NCBI GenBank assembly: GCA_030696285.1
Contig: JAUYSQ010000016.1
Span: 1-56,368, forward strand
Direction: 5' to 3'
DNA: 56,368 nt
From: Sulfuricurvum sp.
GTDB taxonomy: Bacteria; Campylobacterota; Campylobacteria; Campylobacterales; Sulfurimonadaceae
Below, one piece after another: positions 8,306 through 16,664 of this stretch. Within the stretch, counting starts at the first letter, position 1. Every line of letters begins with the position of its first letter. The position numbers and the translations under genes were made by a program. The notes under the pieces were generated by a model. The model was not told the origin of the DNA, searched no databases, and saw only the letters and a list, made by a program, of their open reading frames with translations.

Positions 8306-9534
8306 TGAAAAAATTATTTATCGCTGTATTTTCTCTGCTTGTTTCGACCCACTCCTTGATGGCGCAGGATTCATTTGATCCTGACGAACTATTACTTCAA
8401 GCAAGAGAGTTGATTTTTTCGAAAAAGTATATTGAAGGAAGAAAAATTGCCTATCGAGCTTTGGATAAGTATCCAAACTACGCTGATATATTGATTTTGG
8501 TAGGAAGAAGTTATGCTTGGGAAGGGAAAAATGACTCAGCCAATATTTATCTGGAACGTGCTATAGTGGCCTCTCCAACTTATTCTGACGGGTATGTCGC
8601 CTACTTGGATAATTTATTTTGGTCAGAAAATTACACCAAAGCGGATGAGATTCTTGGCCGGGCAAAATCCAGTTTTGGAACTTCAATTCCGGATGAAATC
8701 ACCTACCGGGAGTCTCGCTTATTTTACTATCGTGAGCTATATAAGGAGGCTTTTGAATTAGTCAATCCCCTCTTTAAAAAGGGCTTCAAAACTGAGGGAA
8801 TGCTGGGCTACATGAAAAACCTCGAACGGTTCAGAAAGGTCAATGCTGTGGGAGCTACCTATGATTACGATACATTTGAGGGAGCCATTGAACCTTGGCA
8901 TACTTGGTCGTTCTACGGAAGAACCCGTACAAAATTGACTGGAGCCCTGATCGCCCGCGTAACTCAGTCAGCCAGATTCGATAATTTTGGGACTTTGGTA
9001 GAATTGGACGCGTATCCTAGCATCGGGAAAAACGGGTACGCCTATCTTAATGTCGGGGGTTCGGGAGCATCCTTTTTTCCAAAATTCAGATTTGGTGGTT
9101 CTTATTTCCATAATTTGGAAAAGGGATGGGAGCTAGAAGGTGGATATCGATATCTCGGCTTTTCGGCTGTCACCCATATCATTACCGGTTCTGTTGGCAA
9201 ATACACCGGAAATTGGTGGTTAAATCTGAGATTAAATGTGATTCCTGATGCAATATTAGGGGCAAGCACCTCCACACAATTTACGGCTCGATATTATTTC
9301 AAGACGGCTGAAGATTTCTTCAGCATTCAGCTCGGTACAGGGGTATCACCGGATGAAGAAACACGGGATCAATCCCAATTGCTCAATTCCTACCGAGCAA
9401 GAATTGGCTATCAACAGCTGATTTCTCCAAAGTTTATGATTTATGGATTCACTGGATACAGTCGCGATGAACTGAGTACAGACAATTTTAGAAATAACCT
9501 TAATTTATCCCTCGGATTCGAGTACCGATTCTAG
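8305..9534 (+). CDS. YaiO-type outer-membrane beta-barrel with TPR domain
   Basis: This is a 409-residue exported protein (signal peptide to about residue 21, SLMAQ). Residues about 25-170 are tetratricopeptide-like helices (for example YADILILVGRSYAWEGKNDS). From about 185 to the end there are alternating amphipathic beta strands closing with an aromatic C-terminal residue (LGFEYRF), as expected for an outer-membrane barrel. TPR plus barrel is the arrangement of exopolysaccharide exporters such as PgaA and BcsC. Next to a GT2 synthase it is a plausible export pore. A strict YaiO assignment rests on pattern recall. Confidence 0.82.
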   Translation: MKKLFIAVFSLLVSTHSLMAQDSFDPDELLLQARELIFSKKYIEGRKIAYRALDKYPNYADILILVGRSYAWEGKNDSANIYLERAIVASPTYSDGYVAYLDNLFWSENYTKADEILGRAKSSFGTSIPDEITYRESRLFYYRELYKEAFELVNPLFKKGFKTEGMLGYMKNLERFRKVNAVGATYDYDTFEGAIEPWHTWSFYGRTRTKLTGALIARVTQSARFDNFGTLVELDAYPSIGKNGYAYLNVGGSGASFFPKFRFGGSYFHNLEKGWELEGGYRYLGFSAVTHIITGSVGKYTGNWWLNLRLNVIPDAILGASTSTQFTARYYFKTAEDFFSIQLGTGVSPDEETRDQSQLLNSYRARIGYQQLISPKFMIYGFTGYSRDELSTDNFRNNLNLSLGFEYRF

Positions 9535-9545
9535 GCAGAAGCATT

Positions 9546-10715
9546 ATGAAAGAAGAATTAAAGGGTTTCCTTATTCGGCTTTGGCCACTATTCTTATTGT
9601 TTGTGGGTCTTCCACTGTTCAGCTTTGCGATCTGGTATTTATTGCCGGGCAAAAAGCTGGACATTTTGGTCATAGACAAAACTGTGAAAGATCAGAGTTA
9701 CCAAGAGCATGCTGGACTTTTTTGGAGTTTAAATCATTTGAAATACAAAAAATCTGATGGTGAATTTTATCAGATTGACAAGGATTATTTGGGGTTTTTC
9801 CCTACAGGTAAAAAAGATTTTGGCATAAGTAAAGACTTGAAAGGCAAGTCACAGGAGGAAATCCGGAGTATAGTCAGGCAGAAAGATCTTGTTTACATTG
9901 CCGACACCTATGGAGTGTATGAAGGTGATTTTTCAGAAAACAAAAAAGAACAAATCACCAAAAAGATTTATGGAGGATTGGACTTTCCCGAACTTCAAAT
10001 GATTCGGATGGCTAAAGAGGAAGGCAAAGTGGTAGTGGCTGAATACAATTCAATTGCTTCGCCTACGCCAAAAGCAATTCGGACGGAATTTGAAAATCTG
10101 ATGGGAATCAAATGGACGGGATGGATTGGTCGCTACTTCGATGAATTGGATACCATGGTCAATGGAGATATTCCTGGTTGGATGATCCGGCAATACGAAC
10201 GTCAACACGAAATTTGGAATCTAAGCGGCCCGGGATTGATTTTCATTAAAGAAAGCGGTGAAATTGAGGCCTTTGTTCATACTCGGGATTATGAAAACAA
10301 GATTCCACTTATTCGTACTCAGAAAATTAACAAGCATGGATTCAAACTGCCCGAAGTGGTACCGTATCCAGATTGGTTTGATGTGGTGATGATCGAACGG
10401 GACTATCAAGTGATTTCCTATTATGATATTGCTCCCACTTCACAAGGTTTGCAACGGATGAGGAGCATGGGATTACCGAGATTTTTTCCGGCTGCAATCG
10501 TCAGGAATTTTAAAAAAGGCAGTCAATACTATTTTTCCGGTGACTATTCTGATATAAGAGGAGACTTTGGGTCCCATCGTTTCTATGGATTGCCTACGCT
10601 TTGGCGTGGGCTTTATGTTGCCTCAGATTATACGGATCGTCAGAGTTTTTTCTGGAATTACTACCTCCCTTTAGTTACTCAGGTCTTAGACAAAAGCAAA
10701 AAAGAATCCAACTAA
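9546..10715 (+). CDS. Membrane-anchored protein of unknown function, polysaccharide operon
   Basis: This 389-residue protein has one N-terminal transmembrane helix (about 13-33). A large domain follows that begins with an alpha/beta-type strand (LDILVIDKTVKDQ) and continues with segments reminiscent of glutamine-amidotransferase-like folds (YIADTYGVY, VVVAEYNSI). No catalytic triad could be assigned. It starts 11 bp after the TPR-barrel gene and ends the operon. By position it may modify, trim or guide the polymer in the periplasm, as accessory proteins of other synthase-dependent systems do. That is inference only, and I do not recognise the family. Confidence 0.7.
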   Translation: MKEELKGFLIRLWPLFLLFVGLPLFSFAIWYLLPGKKLDILVIDKTVKDQSYQEHAGLFWSLNHLKYKKSDGEFYQIDKDYLGFFPTGKKDFGISKDLKGKSQEEIRSIVRQKDLVYIADTYGVYEGDFSENKKEQITKKIYGGLDFPELQMIRMAKEEGKVVVAEYNSIASPTPKAIRTEFENLMGIKWTGWIGRYFDELDTMVNGDIPGWMIRQYERQHEIWNLSGPGLIFIKESGEIEAFVHTRDYENKIPLIRTQKINKHGFKLPEVVPYPDWFDVVMIERDYQVISYYDIAPTSQGLQRMRSMGLPRFFPAAIVRNFKKGSQYYFSGDYSDIRGDFGSHRFYGLPTLWRGLYVASDYTDRQSFFWNYYLPLVTQVLDKSKKESN

Positions 10716-10730
10716 CAAATTGAAAAACCG

Positions 10731-12734
10731 CTATCGAATTGGCAAAAGCTTTCTGGTTTGGACCATATAGCTGTTTTTGTTTTTAAATTCCTCAAACTCT
10801 CCATTTAGTCTGTTAAGGGCGTCATTGTCTTCAATTGGATCAATATTCATCCCGTCAGAAACAAGGAAAACCTGACCGTCGGAAAGAAAGAACTCTCCGT
10901 GAATGTAATCCAGAAGTTGGTTTTTGTTTCGCATCAAGGGCATTGCCAATAGGGATTGGAAGTTTCTTGCGGTGTCCAATACCTGTCCTTGCCAGATAAC
11001 TTCCTCTGGAAGTGTCACCAAGTTTTGTTTTTCCAGCATGGCCAGGAGCGAAGGGGTAATTTCATAATGACTTGCTACCCCCTTGAAATAATCCCTGCGT
11101 TTCAACAAGGGGGAATAAATAAGCAGCGGCACATGAAACCGATCAATCCTGGAGACCATGGGGATTTCGGGAAGCCGGTGATCGCCCGTAATAATGAAGA
11201 TGGTATTGGAAAACTCAGGACGATTTTTATACGCATTGATGAACAATTTCACTGCATCATCTGCATATAATATGGTCATATAGATGTCCTGATAGGACAT
11301 ATACTCAGAGATTTTTGCATTGCTCAGATTTAGATAATTGCGCAGGTGATTTTGGAGTTTTTCCTGATAAAATTCTCTTTCCGGGACAATGTAAGGATCA
11401 TGAGAGGTTTGCATTTGAAAGATCCGCAATTGAGGGGCTGTTCGTTCGCTGGGCAGTTTTTGAAGTCCATTAAGAAAAAGATCCTTATCGGGATACCCCC
11501 AGGAAAAGCCGCTTTTAGAAGGAGTTTTAGTGAATTGCGGCAGAAAAGTAGATTCATCTTCCAACTGAACTGGCTTTTGGTAGTTTAGGAAATCCGCTAC
11601 CCGGTCAAAATTTTTGTCAGCACCTATAAAATATCGGGTTTCGTAGTCATTATCCCCCAAAACGCTGAGGAGGGATTGATGATGTGGGAATTCCTGATAG
11701 AGTTCGAGGAATCCTTTTTCACCAAAAGGAAGGCCTCCAAATACACCCGGGAGCAGTCCGAAAGTCCGTCCTGTTGAGGACAACGCATTGGTCCAGACAA
11801 GGCTGTGCTGTTCAAGTGAATCGAGGAATGGGGTGAAGCTTCCCAGGTATGCATCTCTTCCGGAGTAGGCTTTTCCAAGACTTTCCACAAAAATAAAAAC
11901 CAAATCAGGAGCCTGGGTCAGACTATCGAAAAATGGGCTTAGAACGTCAGGATAATTGTTCTTATGAAGAAAAGGAAACTCGTCATTGGTAAAATCTTTT
12001 TTCACCAACAGATCATCGTTTGTTCCTCGTAGGTAAAAATCAAAATAAAACTCGCCTCCGTACATCCAGTGGTCAAAGGATTCTTCTGTCAGATATTTGG
12101 ACTTATTCAGTGCAATATTCCGTTTGGTTTCATCGGCATCCAAATTGGAATTTCTGGGAATCAAAGTCATGATCAAAAGTCCGAGAAAAAGAAAGGCGGT
12201 CAATCCTGCGTAGAATTTCAGTCCAAACCTGGAAACTTTGATCCCCAGATAAAGTAGGCCCAAAATCAAAGCAATAGCCAAACTTCCAAAAATCAGATTA
12301 AGTGTATTTAACTGACCTGAAGCGGATACAGTCAAGACAAGGTCATTCCAATTATAGGCAAAAAGATCTTTTCCGAGCGGCACTAGTGTCTTCGTGAAAT
12401 AAAATACCAGGCCCAAGTGAGCAATCAGAAAAATGGTCAGTGTTATCTGAAGTAAGATTCGTGCTAAAAGCGCAGAAATAAGACTTAATATTCCATAAAT
12501 TATAAATAGCAGTCCCAGAAAATAGAACAACCAGCCGGCGTCCTGATATAAACCTGACCAAAGGACTTCAGCGATAGAAAAATTTAAAACATGTGTTTGA
12601 AATACCAGAATAACCTCAGCAATTCGAAATAGAATTATCAATCCGGTAAAAATCAGGGCCATACCCCAAAAATTTCTTAAGATGTTCTGAACACGAAGTG
12701 GGAGTGTGGAGCGGATTTCAGCCTTTTGGGCCAT
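10731..12734 (-). CDS. LTA-synthase-like membrane phosphatase/sulfatase-fold enzyme
   Basis: This 667-residue protein has about five N-terminal transmembrane helices (within residues 20-190) and a large extracytoplasmic alkaline-phosphatase-superfamily domain. Candidate metal or nucleophile residues are E284 (FIFVESLG), T321 or T324 (SSTGRTFG), H445 (TSHDPY), and D518-H519 (ITGDHR). LtaS and related enzymes move phosphoglycerol or phosphoethanolamine from lipids onto envelope glycans. In a Gram-negative host that points to decoration of lipid or glycan rather than true teichoic acid. It converges with the polysaccharide operon, with a 15-bp gap between stop codons. Confidence 0.85.
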   Translation of the reverse strand: MAQKAEIRSTLPLRVQNILRNFWGMALIFTGLIILFRIAEVILVFQTHVLNFSIAEVLWSGLYQDAGWLFYFLGLLFIIYGILSLISALLARILLQITLTIFLIAHLGLVFYFTKTLVPLGKDLFAYNWNDLVLTVSASGQLNTLNLIFGSLAIALILGLLYLGIKVSRFGLKFYAGLTAFLFLGLLIMTLIPRNSNLDADETKRNIALNKSKYLTEESFDHWMYGGEFYFDFYLRGTNDDLLVKKDFTNDEFPFLHKNNYPDVLSPFFDSLTQAPDLVFIFVESLGKAYSGRDAYLGSFTPFLDSLEQHSLVWTNALSSTGRTFGLLPGVFGGLPFGEKGFLELYQEFPHHQSLLSVLGDNDYETRYFIGADKNFDRVADFLNYQKPVQLEDESTFLPQFTKTPSKSGFSWGYPDKDLFLNGLQKLPSERTAPQLRIFQMQTSHDPYIVPEREFYQEKLQNHLRNYLNLSNAKISEYMSYQDIYMTILYADDAVKLFINAYKNRPEFSNTIFIITGDHRLPEIPMVSRIDRFHVPLLIYSPLLKRRDYFKGVASHYEITPSLLAMLEKQNLVTLPEEVIWQGQVLDTARNFQSLLAMPLMRNKNQLLDYIHGEFFLSDGQVFLVSDGMNIDPIEDNDALNRLNGEFEEFKNKNSYMVQTRKLLPIR

Positions 12735-12811
12735 ATTGTGCGGTTAAGTTTTTTGAATATGAGATTTAATATAGGGCAAAACAGGGTATCTTCAGCCGTT
12801 ATTTCAAATAT

Positions 12812-13354
12812 ATGAGTAAATCAGATTTGTTATTGGAGCTTTACTCCAATTTAAGTACAACAGGAGCACTTACCTTTAGCTCCAAAGCCTTAGTCAATAA
12901 AATGCTTTCATACACAGATATTGCCAATGCCAAGTTGGTGGTAGAACTTGGTGGAGGGGATGGAAGTATCACACAAGGGATCATAGACAGACTTTCACCC
13001 GATGCAGAGCTAATGGTATTTGAAATAAACCGATCTTTTTGTGATGCCATGGAAAAGCAGTTTCCCATGCCGAATGTCCAAATAATTTGTGATTCAGCAG
13101 AGAATTTAGAGCTTTATCTGAAAGGAAGAAAAGTGGATTATGTTTTGTCGTCCCTGCCTTTTAGTTTAATCTCCAAGGAGGCTACAGATCAGATTCTATA
13201 CCATACCAAAAACTCACTCAACGAAAAAGGGAAATTTATCCAGATTTGCTATTCCTATTTGCTAAAAAAACTTTTCGGAAAATACTTTTCAAAAATTGAA
13301 ACTAAGTTCACTATGCGGAATTTGCCACCTGCTTTTGTCATGATTTGTCATTAA
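12812..13354 (+). CDS. SAM-dependent methyltransferase, PmtA/KsgA-like
   Basis: This 180-residue class I methyltransferase carries motif I VELGGGDGSIT at 44-54, the acidic residue E71 ending motif II (VFEIN), and an SSLPF motif in the position of the catalytic N-L/P-P-F region. The small size and the C-terminal sequence (IETKFTMRNLPPAFVMICH) resemble phospholipid N-methyltransferases of the PmtA type, although rRNA adenine dimethylases share the fold. It is the first of three closely spaced plus-strand genes. The substrate is uncertain. Confidence 0.8.
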   Translation: MSKSDLLLELYSNLSTTGALTFSSKALVNKMLSYTDIANAKLVVELGGGDGSITQGIIDRLSPDAELMVFEINRSFCDAMEKQFPMPNVQIICDSAENLELYLKGRKVDYVLSSLPFSLISKEATDQILYHTKNSLNEKGKFIQICYSYLLKKLFGKYFSKIETKFTMRNLPPAFVMICH

Positions 13355-13358
13355 AAAA

Positions 13359-13613
13359 ATGCCTGTGGAAGTACTCCGAACAGCCATATTTGATTTTTGT
13401 AGAAGGAGAAAGAAGAAAACATTTTGCCCATCCGAGGTAGTTCGGCAGCTATTTCCGCAGGATTGGGAGCTTTTTATGCCTGATATCCACGAGGAGATGA
13501 TGCAGATGTACCGTGAAGGACTGATTGAGGTGACTCAAAAGGGTAATCCCATCGACCCTAACCAGAACCCCAGAGGTCCTGTGAGGATTTCCGGACTTGC
13601 CAAACCAAAGTGA
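13359..13613 (+). CDS. DUF3253-type small protein
   Basis: This 84-residue protein begins 4 bp after the methyltransferase stop. It has a winged-helix-like pattern, with the motifs TFCPSEVVRQLFPQDWELFMP and IEVTQKGNPIDP, and ends PRGPVRISG. These are the conserved blocks of the family I know as DUF3253, whose function is unknown. It is probably co-transcribed with the methyltransferase and MsrA. Confidence 0.8.
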   Translation: MPVEVLRTAIFDFCRRRKKKTFCPSEVVRQLFPQDWELFMPDIHEEMMQMYREGLIEVTQKGNPIDPNQNPRGPVRISGLAKPK

Positions 13614-13646
13614 TTACCCTGGTGTTATCCCCTAAATTTAATCCCC

Positions 13647-14228
13647 ATGAACTTAGAACAAGCACTTCCAAAAACAACTATTGAAATTACCGACGGCTTT
13701 GAGCTGATTACCCTTGGTGCAGGTTGCTTTTGGTGCACCGAAGCTGTTTTCCAGCGATTGGAAGGGGTGGAAAAAGTCATTTCAGGATATGCAGGGGGGA
13801 TTATTCCCAACCCTACGTATAAGCAAATCTGCACCGGGACGACCGGACATGCAGAGGTTATCAATGTTTATTTTGACCCAAAGAAAATCAGCTTGGAGAA
13901 TTTACTTGAAGTTTTTTGGGCAACACATGATCCCACTACACTCAACAGACAGGGAGGAGATGCAGGGCCGCAATACCGCTCGGCTATTTTTTATCATAAT
14001 GAAACTCAAAAGGAAATTGCTTCAAAACATAAAGCTGAACTGAATGGCAGTAAGGTTTTTGACAATCCTATCGTGACTGAGATTACCGCATTCACCAATT
14101 TTTATCCGGCTGAAAATTACCACCAGGACTATTTTAATCTGAACGGAATGCAGCCCTATTGCCAGTTTGTAGTCCGCCCAAAAGTTGAAAAGCTGAAGAA
14201 GTATTTTGGGGAGAAGTTAAAAAAGTGA
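13647..14228 (+). CDS. msrA: Peptide methionine sulfoxide reductase A
   Basis: MsrA reduces the S-epimer of methionine sulfoxide in proteins. The 193-residue protein contains the signature GAGCFWCTEA with nucleophilic C27. It also has the family blocks GYAGG, YFDPKKIS, ATHDPTTLNRQG, GPQYRSAIF and YHQDYF, and a late cysteine in PYCQFV that may act in recycling. The length is normal. There is no signal peptide, so it is cytoplasmic. A longer overlapping frame inside the gene is a shadow. Confidence 0.96.
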   Translation: MNLEQALPKTTIEITDGFELITLGAGCFWCTEAVFQRLEGVEKVISGYAGGIIPNPTYKQICTGTTGHAEVINVYFDPKKISLENLLEVFWATHDPTTLNRQGGDAGPQYRSAIFYHNETQKEIASKHKAELNGSKVFDNPIVTEITAFTNFYPAENYHQDYFNLNGMQPYCQFVVRPKVEKLKKYFGEKLKK

Positions 14229-14373
14229 GTATAGGGCAGGGAAAGGGTGTCTGGGGTCTGGAGAAAGAATGGAAGTGTTTTTTAAAGATCTGGTTTTAAT
14301 AATATTGGCAATTCAAAAATCCATTCTTTACATTCAATTAACCTAAGGAGGGATTTAGTTCGCCAAAAAGGAC

Positions 14374-14381
14374 TACTTTTG
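14374..14381 (+). promoter_or_regulatory. Bacteroidota-type -7 element
   Basis: TACTTTTG fits the TAnnTTTG consensus of Bacteroidota housekeeping promoters and lies 28 bp before the next start codon. A clear -33 TTG at the usual spacing is not evident. The rest of the 181-bp gap (14229-14409) shows nothing else I can name. Confidence 0.4.
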
Positions 14382-14409
14382 TAGAATTTAACCTTTTTAA
14401 AAAAATAGA

Positions 14410-16077
14410 ATGAAACGAACCAGAGCACAAGAGTCCAGAGCAGCCATTGAGCGATTGTACATTACGATGCGCCATCTTTTTAACAGAGGTAGCTACAAGC
14501 CATTGGGTGTTTCCGGTGAAGGACTTATCAGTGCACTGATGACTTTAAGTCCGGAGATTTATGGTTTGGTTACCGATTCCGAAAAGTTGGAACTCGATGG
14601 ATTGCTCTATGTGATGGAGCGTCTGCCCAGAGGGATTGAGGAATGCCGCTACGTACGCTTGATTAGTCGTGAGGGGTATGAAACCTCTCATTTGACACCA
14701 CTCATCCCGGCCAAAAGAAAGCGTAATTGCTATCGATTGGATCATCAGATTATGTACGTGGAGATGACCCGTGGTCGGTCTGACATCTACGATATCCTGA
14801 CTCACCTTACATTCCTATACATCGAATCCCAAAAAATTCTGCGAAACAGCACCGACCCAAAAGGTAGACTTTCTTCCAATTGGACCATGCTGGCTGATTT
14901 TGTGAAAAAAGAACAGGATGGGGAGGAGTTTGACAAAGAATCTGCCAGTGCTTATTTGAGTCATTTGATCGGAAGAACTTTTGAGGAGACCCGAGACGCA
15001 GTAGATAAGTTTGAGAGTAGCAGTAATTCAAACAGTCTTTTTTCCATCGTGTATTACCTCGGGAAACTGGCCATGGATGAAGCGACAGAAGGATTGGATC
15101 GTGAGATAAGCTTCTCTGCGACCTTGCGAGAGCGAGTGGGGCATCACGTCTATGGAGAACTTTGGGCAGACCGAATCAAGGAAACACTACTGAATCTGGA
15201 TCTGCTTAAACGTCCGATTCATATCATCTCAGCCAATCTTCACAGCGTCCTGAATACCATCTATGGTCATCAGGCATTGGGATTGAAGTCATATGAGGAA
15301 ATCGAGCAGGTAGTGATGGATATTTCTGTCAAAGCAAAAAATAACCACGGAAAGAAAATTCGTGATTATGCGGAGAAACATGGATTCATCGATCTTCCTG
15401 ACGAGTCAGGTACAAATATCGGAGCACAGATCATTGATACGGCCTGGCTTGAAAAATCGACCTTAATCCCTGGTGTTGCCCTTCCGGAAGAAAAAGAAAA
15501 GCGTCCGGTTTTCGTGGTAATGGATTATGCTTTTGGGGAGCAAGCCTATGAGTGCTTTGACGAATTATTGAAAAAATATAATGTGGGCGAAAAGGAGTAT
15601 TCGCTGAATGTCATTTCGACTTCCATTATGGGGAAAGCAGGAATTTTACACGGCGGAAAAGGAGACTTAATGGTTCCGGATTCACACGTGTTCGAAGGAA
15701 CTGCCGATAATTATCCCTTCAGGAATGAGCTGAAAAAAGCAGACTTCGAAGGATATGGTTTGGGAGTCTATACCGGATCAATGGTAACTGTCTTGGGTAC
15801 ATCCCTGCAAAACCGGGATATCCTCACCTATTTCATGAAGTCCTCTTGGCATGCCGTGGGACTGGAGATGGAAGGGGCGCATTATCAAAAAGCCATCCAA
15901 TCCGCTTCCAAGATCCGAAAAAGCATCCGCTCCAATGTAAAAGTGCTCTATGCCTATTATGCCTCGGACAACCCACTGGAGACGGGAAGTACTTTGGCCT
16001 CGGGAGCTTTGGGAATGGAGGGCGTTCGCCCAACTTACCTGATCACTTATAAAATTTTGGAAAAACTGTTTGGTTAA
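14410..16077 (+). CDS. Bacteroidota protein with nucleoside-phosphorylase-like C-terminal domain
   Basis: This 555-residue cytoplasmic protein has a helical N-terminal region of about 340 residues without a motif I recognise. From about 365 the sequence follows the purine nucleoside phosphorylase/AMP nucleosidase pattern. It has a core strand (PVFVVMDYAFGE), a glycine-rich ISTSIMGKAGILHGG loop, the purine-site motif GLEMEGAH at 484-491, and YASDNP at 517-522 near the usual catalytic Asp. I recall a Bacteroidota family of this length listed as DUF6909 but cannot confirm it. Activity on AMP or nucleosides is possible, not shown. Confidence 0.65.
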   Translation: MKRTRAQESRAAIERLYITMRHLFNRGSYKPLGVSGEGLISALMTLSPEIYGLVTDSEKLELDGLLYVMERLPRGIEECRYVRLISREGYETSHLTPLIPAKRKRNCYRLDHQIMYVEMTRGRSDIYDILTHLTFLYIESQKILRNSTDPKGRLSSNWTMLADFVKKEQDGEEFDKESASAYLSHLIGRTFEETRDAVDKFESSSNSNSLFSIVYYLGKLAMDEATEGLDREISFSATLRERVGHHVYGELWADRIKETLLNLDLLKRPIHIISANLHSVLNTIYGHQALGLKSYEEIEQVVMDISVKAKNNHGKKIRDYAEKHGFIDLPDESGTNIGAQIIDTAWLEKSTLIPGVALPEEKEKRPVFVVMDYAFGEQAYECFDELLKKYNVGEKEYSLNVISTSIMGKAGILHGGKGDLMVPDSHVFEGTADNYPFRNELKKADFEGYGLGVYTGSMVTVLGTSLQNRDILTYFMKSSWHAVGLEMEGAHYQKAIQSASKIRKSIRSNVKVLYAYYASDNPLETGSTLASGALGMEGVRPTYLITYKILEKLFG

Positions 16078-16105
16078 GCCCTTTAAAAGAGAATTCTAAC
16101 TATTT

Positions 16106-16141
16106 AAAAAAGCGGTAGCCAAATTTTGGCTACCGCTTTTT
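16106..16141. terminator. Bidirectional rho-independent terminator
   Basis: Nine-bp GC-rich arms, GCGGTAGCC (16112-16120) and GGCTACCGC (16128-16136), are flanked by A6 on one side and T5 on the other. It sits between two converging genes and can serve both strands. Confidence 0.9.
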
Positions 16142-16154
16142 GCTTTCATTAAAC

Positions 16155-16610
16155 TCAAGGCTTTTCCACTCGAGTGGAATGAAGCATATCCAATCGCCAC
16201 CCTGCATTGGTTTTCACTGCTGTGGCACTTTCCAGCCACTTGATTTCACGGATCACTTCTCCATCCCGGGTGATCGTCGCATAATTCCAATAGCCCACCC
16301 AAGCCCGATTTCCTTCTACTTTGGTCTGAATAAATTCAAAACGATTGGTTCGGGTAGGAGGATTGGGATTGGCCTGAGCCCGAGTCAGGTAGTTTTGGAT
16401 AAAAGCCATATCCCAAATTTCCCCCTGCTCGAAGAGTAAGAAATCAGGGGTGTAGAAATTTGGAAGCAAGTCTGAATTGAACTCTGAAAAGATCCCATCA
16501 AAGGAATCCTGAATCAGTTGTTGCACTTGCTTTTCATCGGATGGAATTGCGTTTTGAGCGAAAGCAGCTGTGTTTAGTAGAAGGAAGAGTAGGAGATAGA
16601 CAGTTTTCAT
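16155..16610 (-). CDS. Exported SnoaL/NTF2-like small protein
   Basis: I chose the start at 16610 because it gives a clean signal peptide (MKTVYLLLFLLLNTAAFAQ). An in-frame ATG at 16664 would add 18 polar residues before it. The mature part (about 130 residues) has the helix-then-curved-sheet pattern of the SnoaL/DUF4440 group: DEKQVQQLIQDSFDGIFSEFN, then FYTPDFLLFEQGEIWD, and a final WRLDMLHSTRV. Such proteins are small-ligand binders or isomerase-like enzymes. The function here is unknown. It follows the exported M20 amidohydrolase on the same strand (54 bp gap) and probably shares its transcript. Confidence 0.72.
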   Translation of the reverse strand: MKTVYLLLFLLLNTAAFAQNAIPSDEKQVQQLIQDSFDGIFSEFNSDLLPNFYTPDFLLFEQGEIWDMAFIQNYLTRAQANPNPPTRTNRFEFIQTKVEGNRAWVGYWNYATITRDGEVIREIKWLESATAVKTNAGWRLDMLHSTRVEKP

Positions 16611-16664
16611 AGGAAAGGGGATTCGATTAGTAAAAGCTTCAATCTCTTTGGAGGATTTTCCCAA

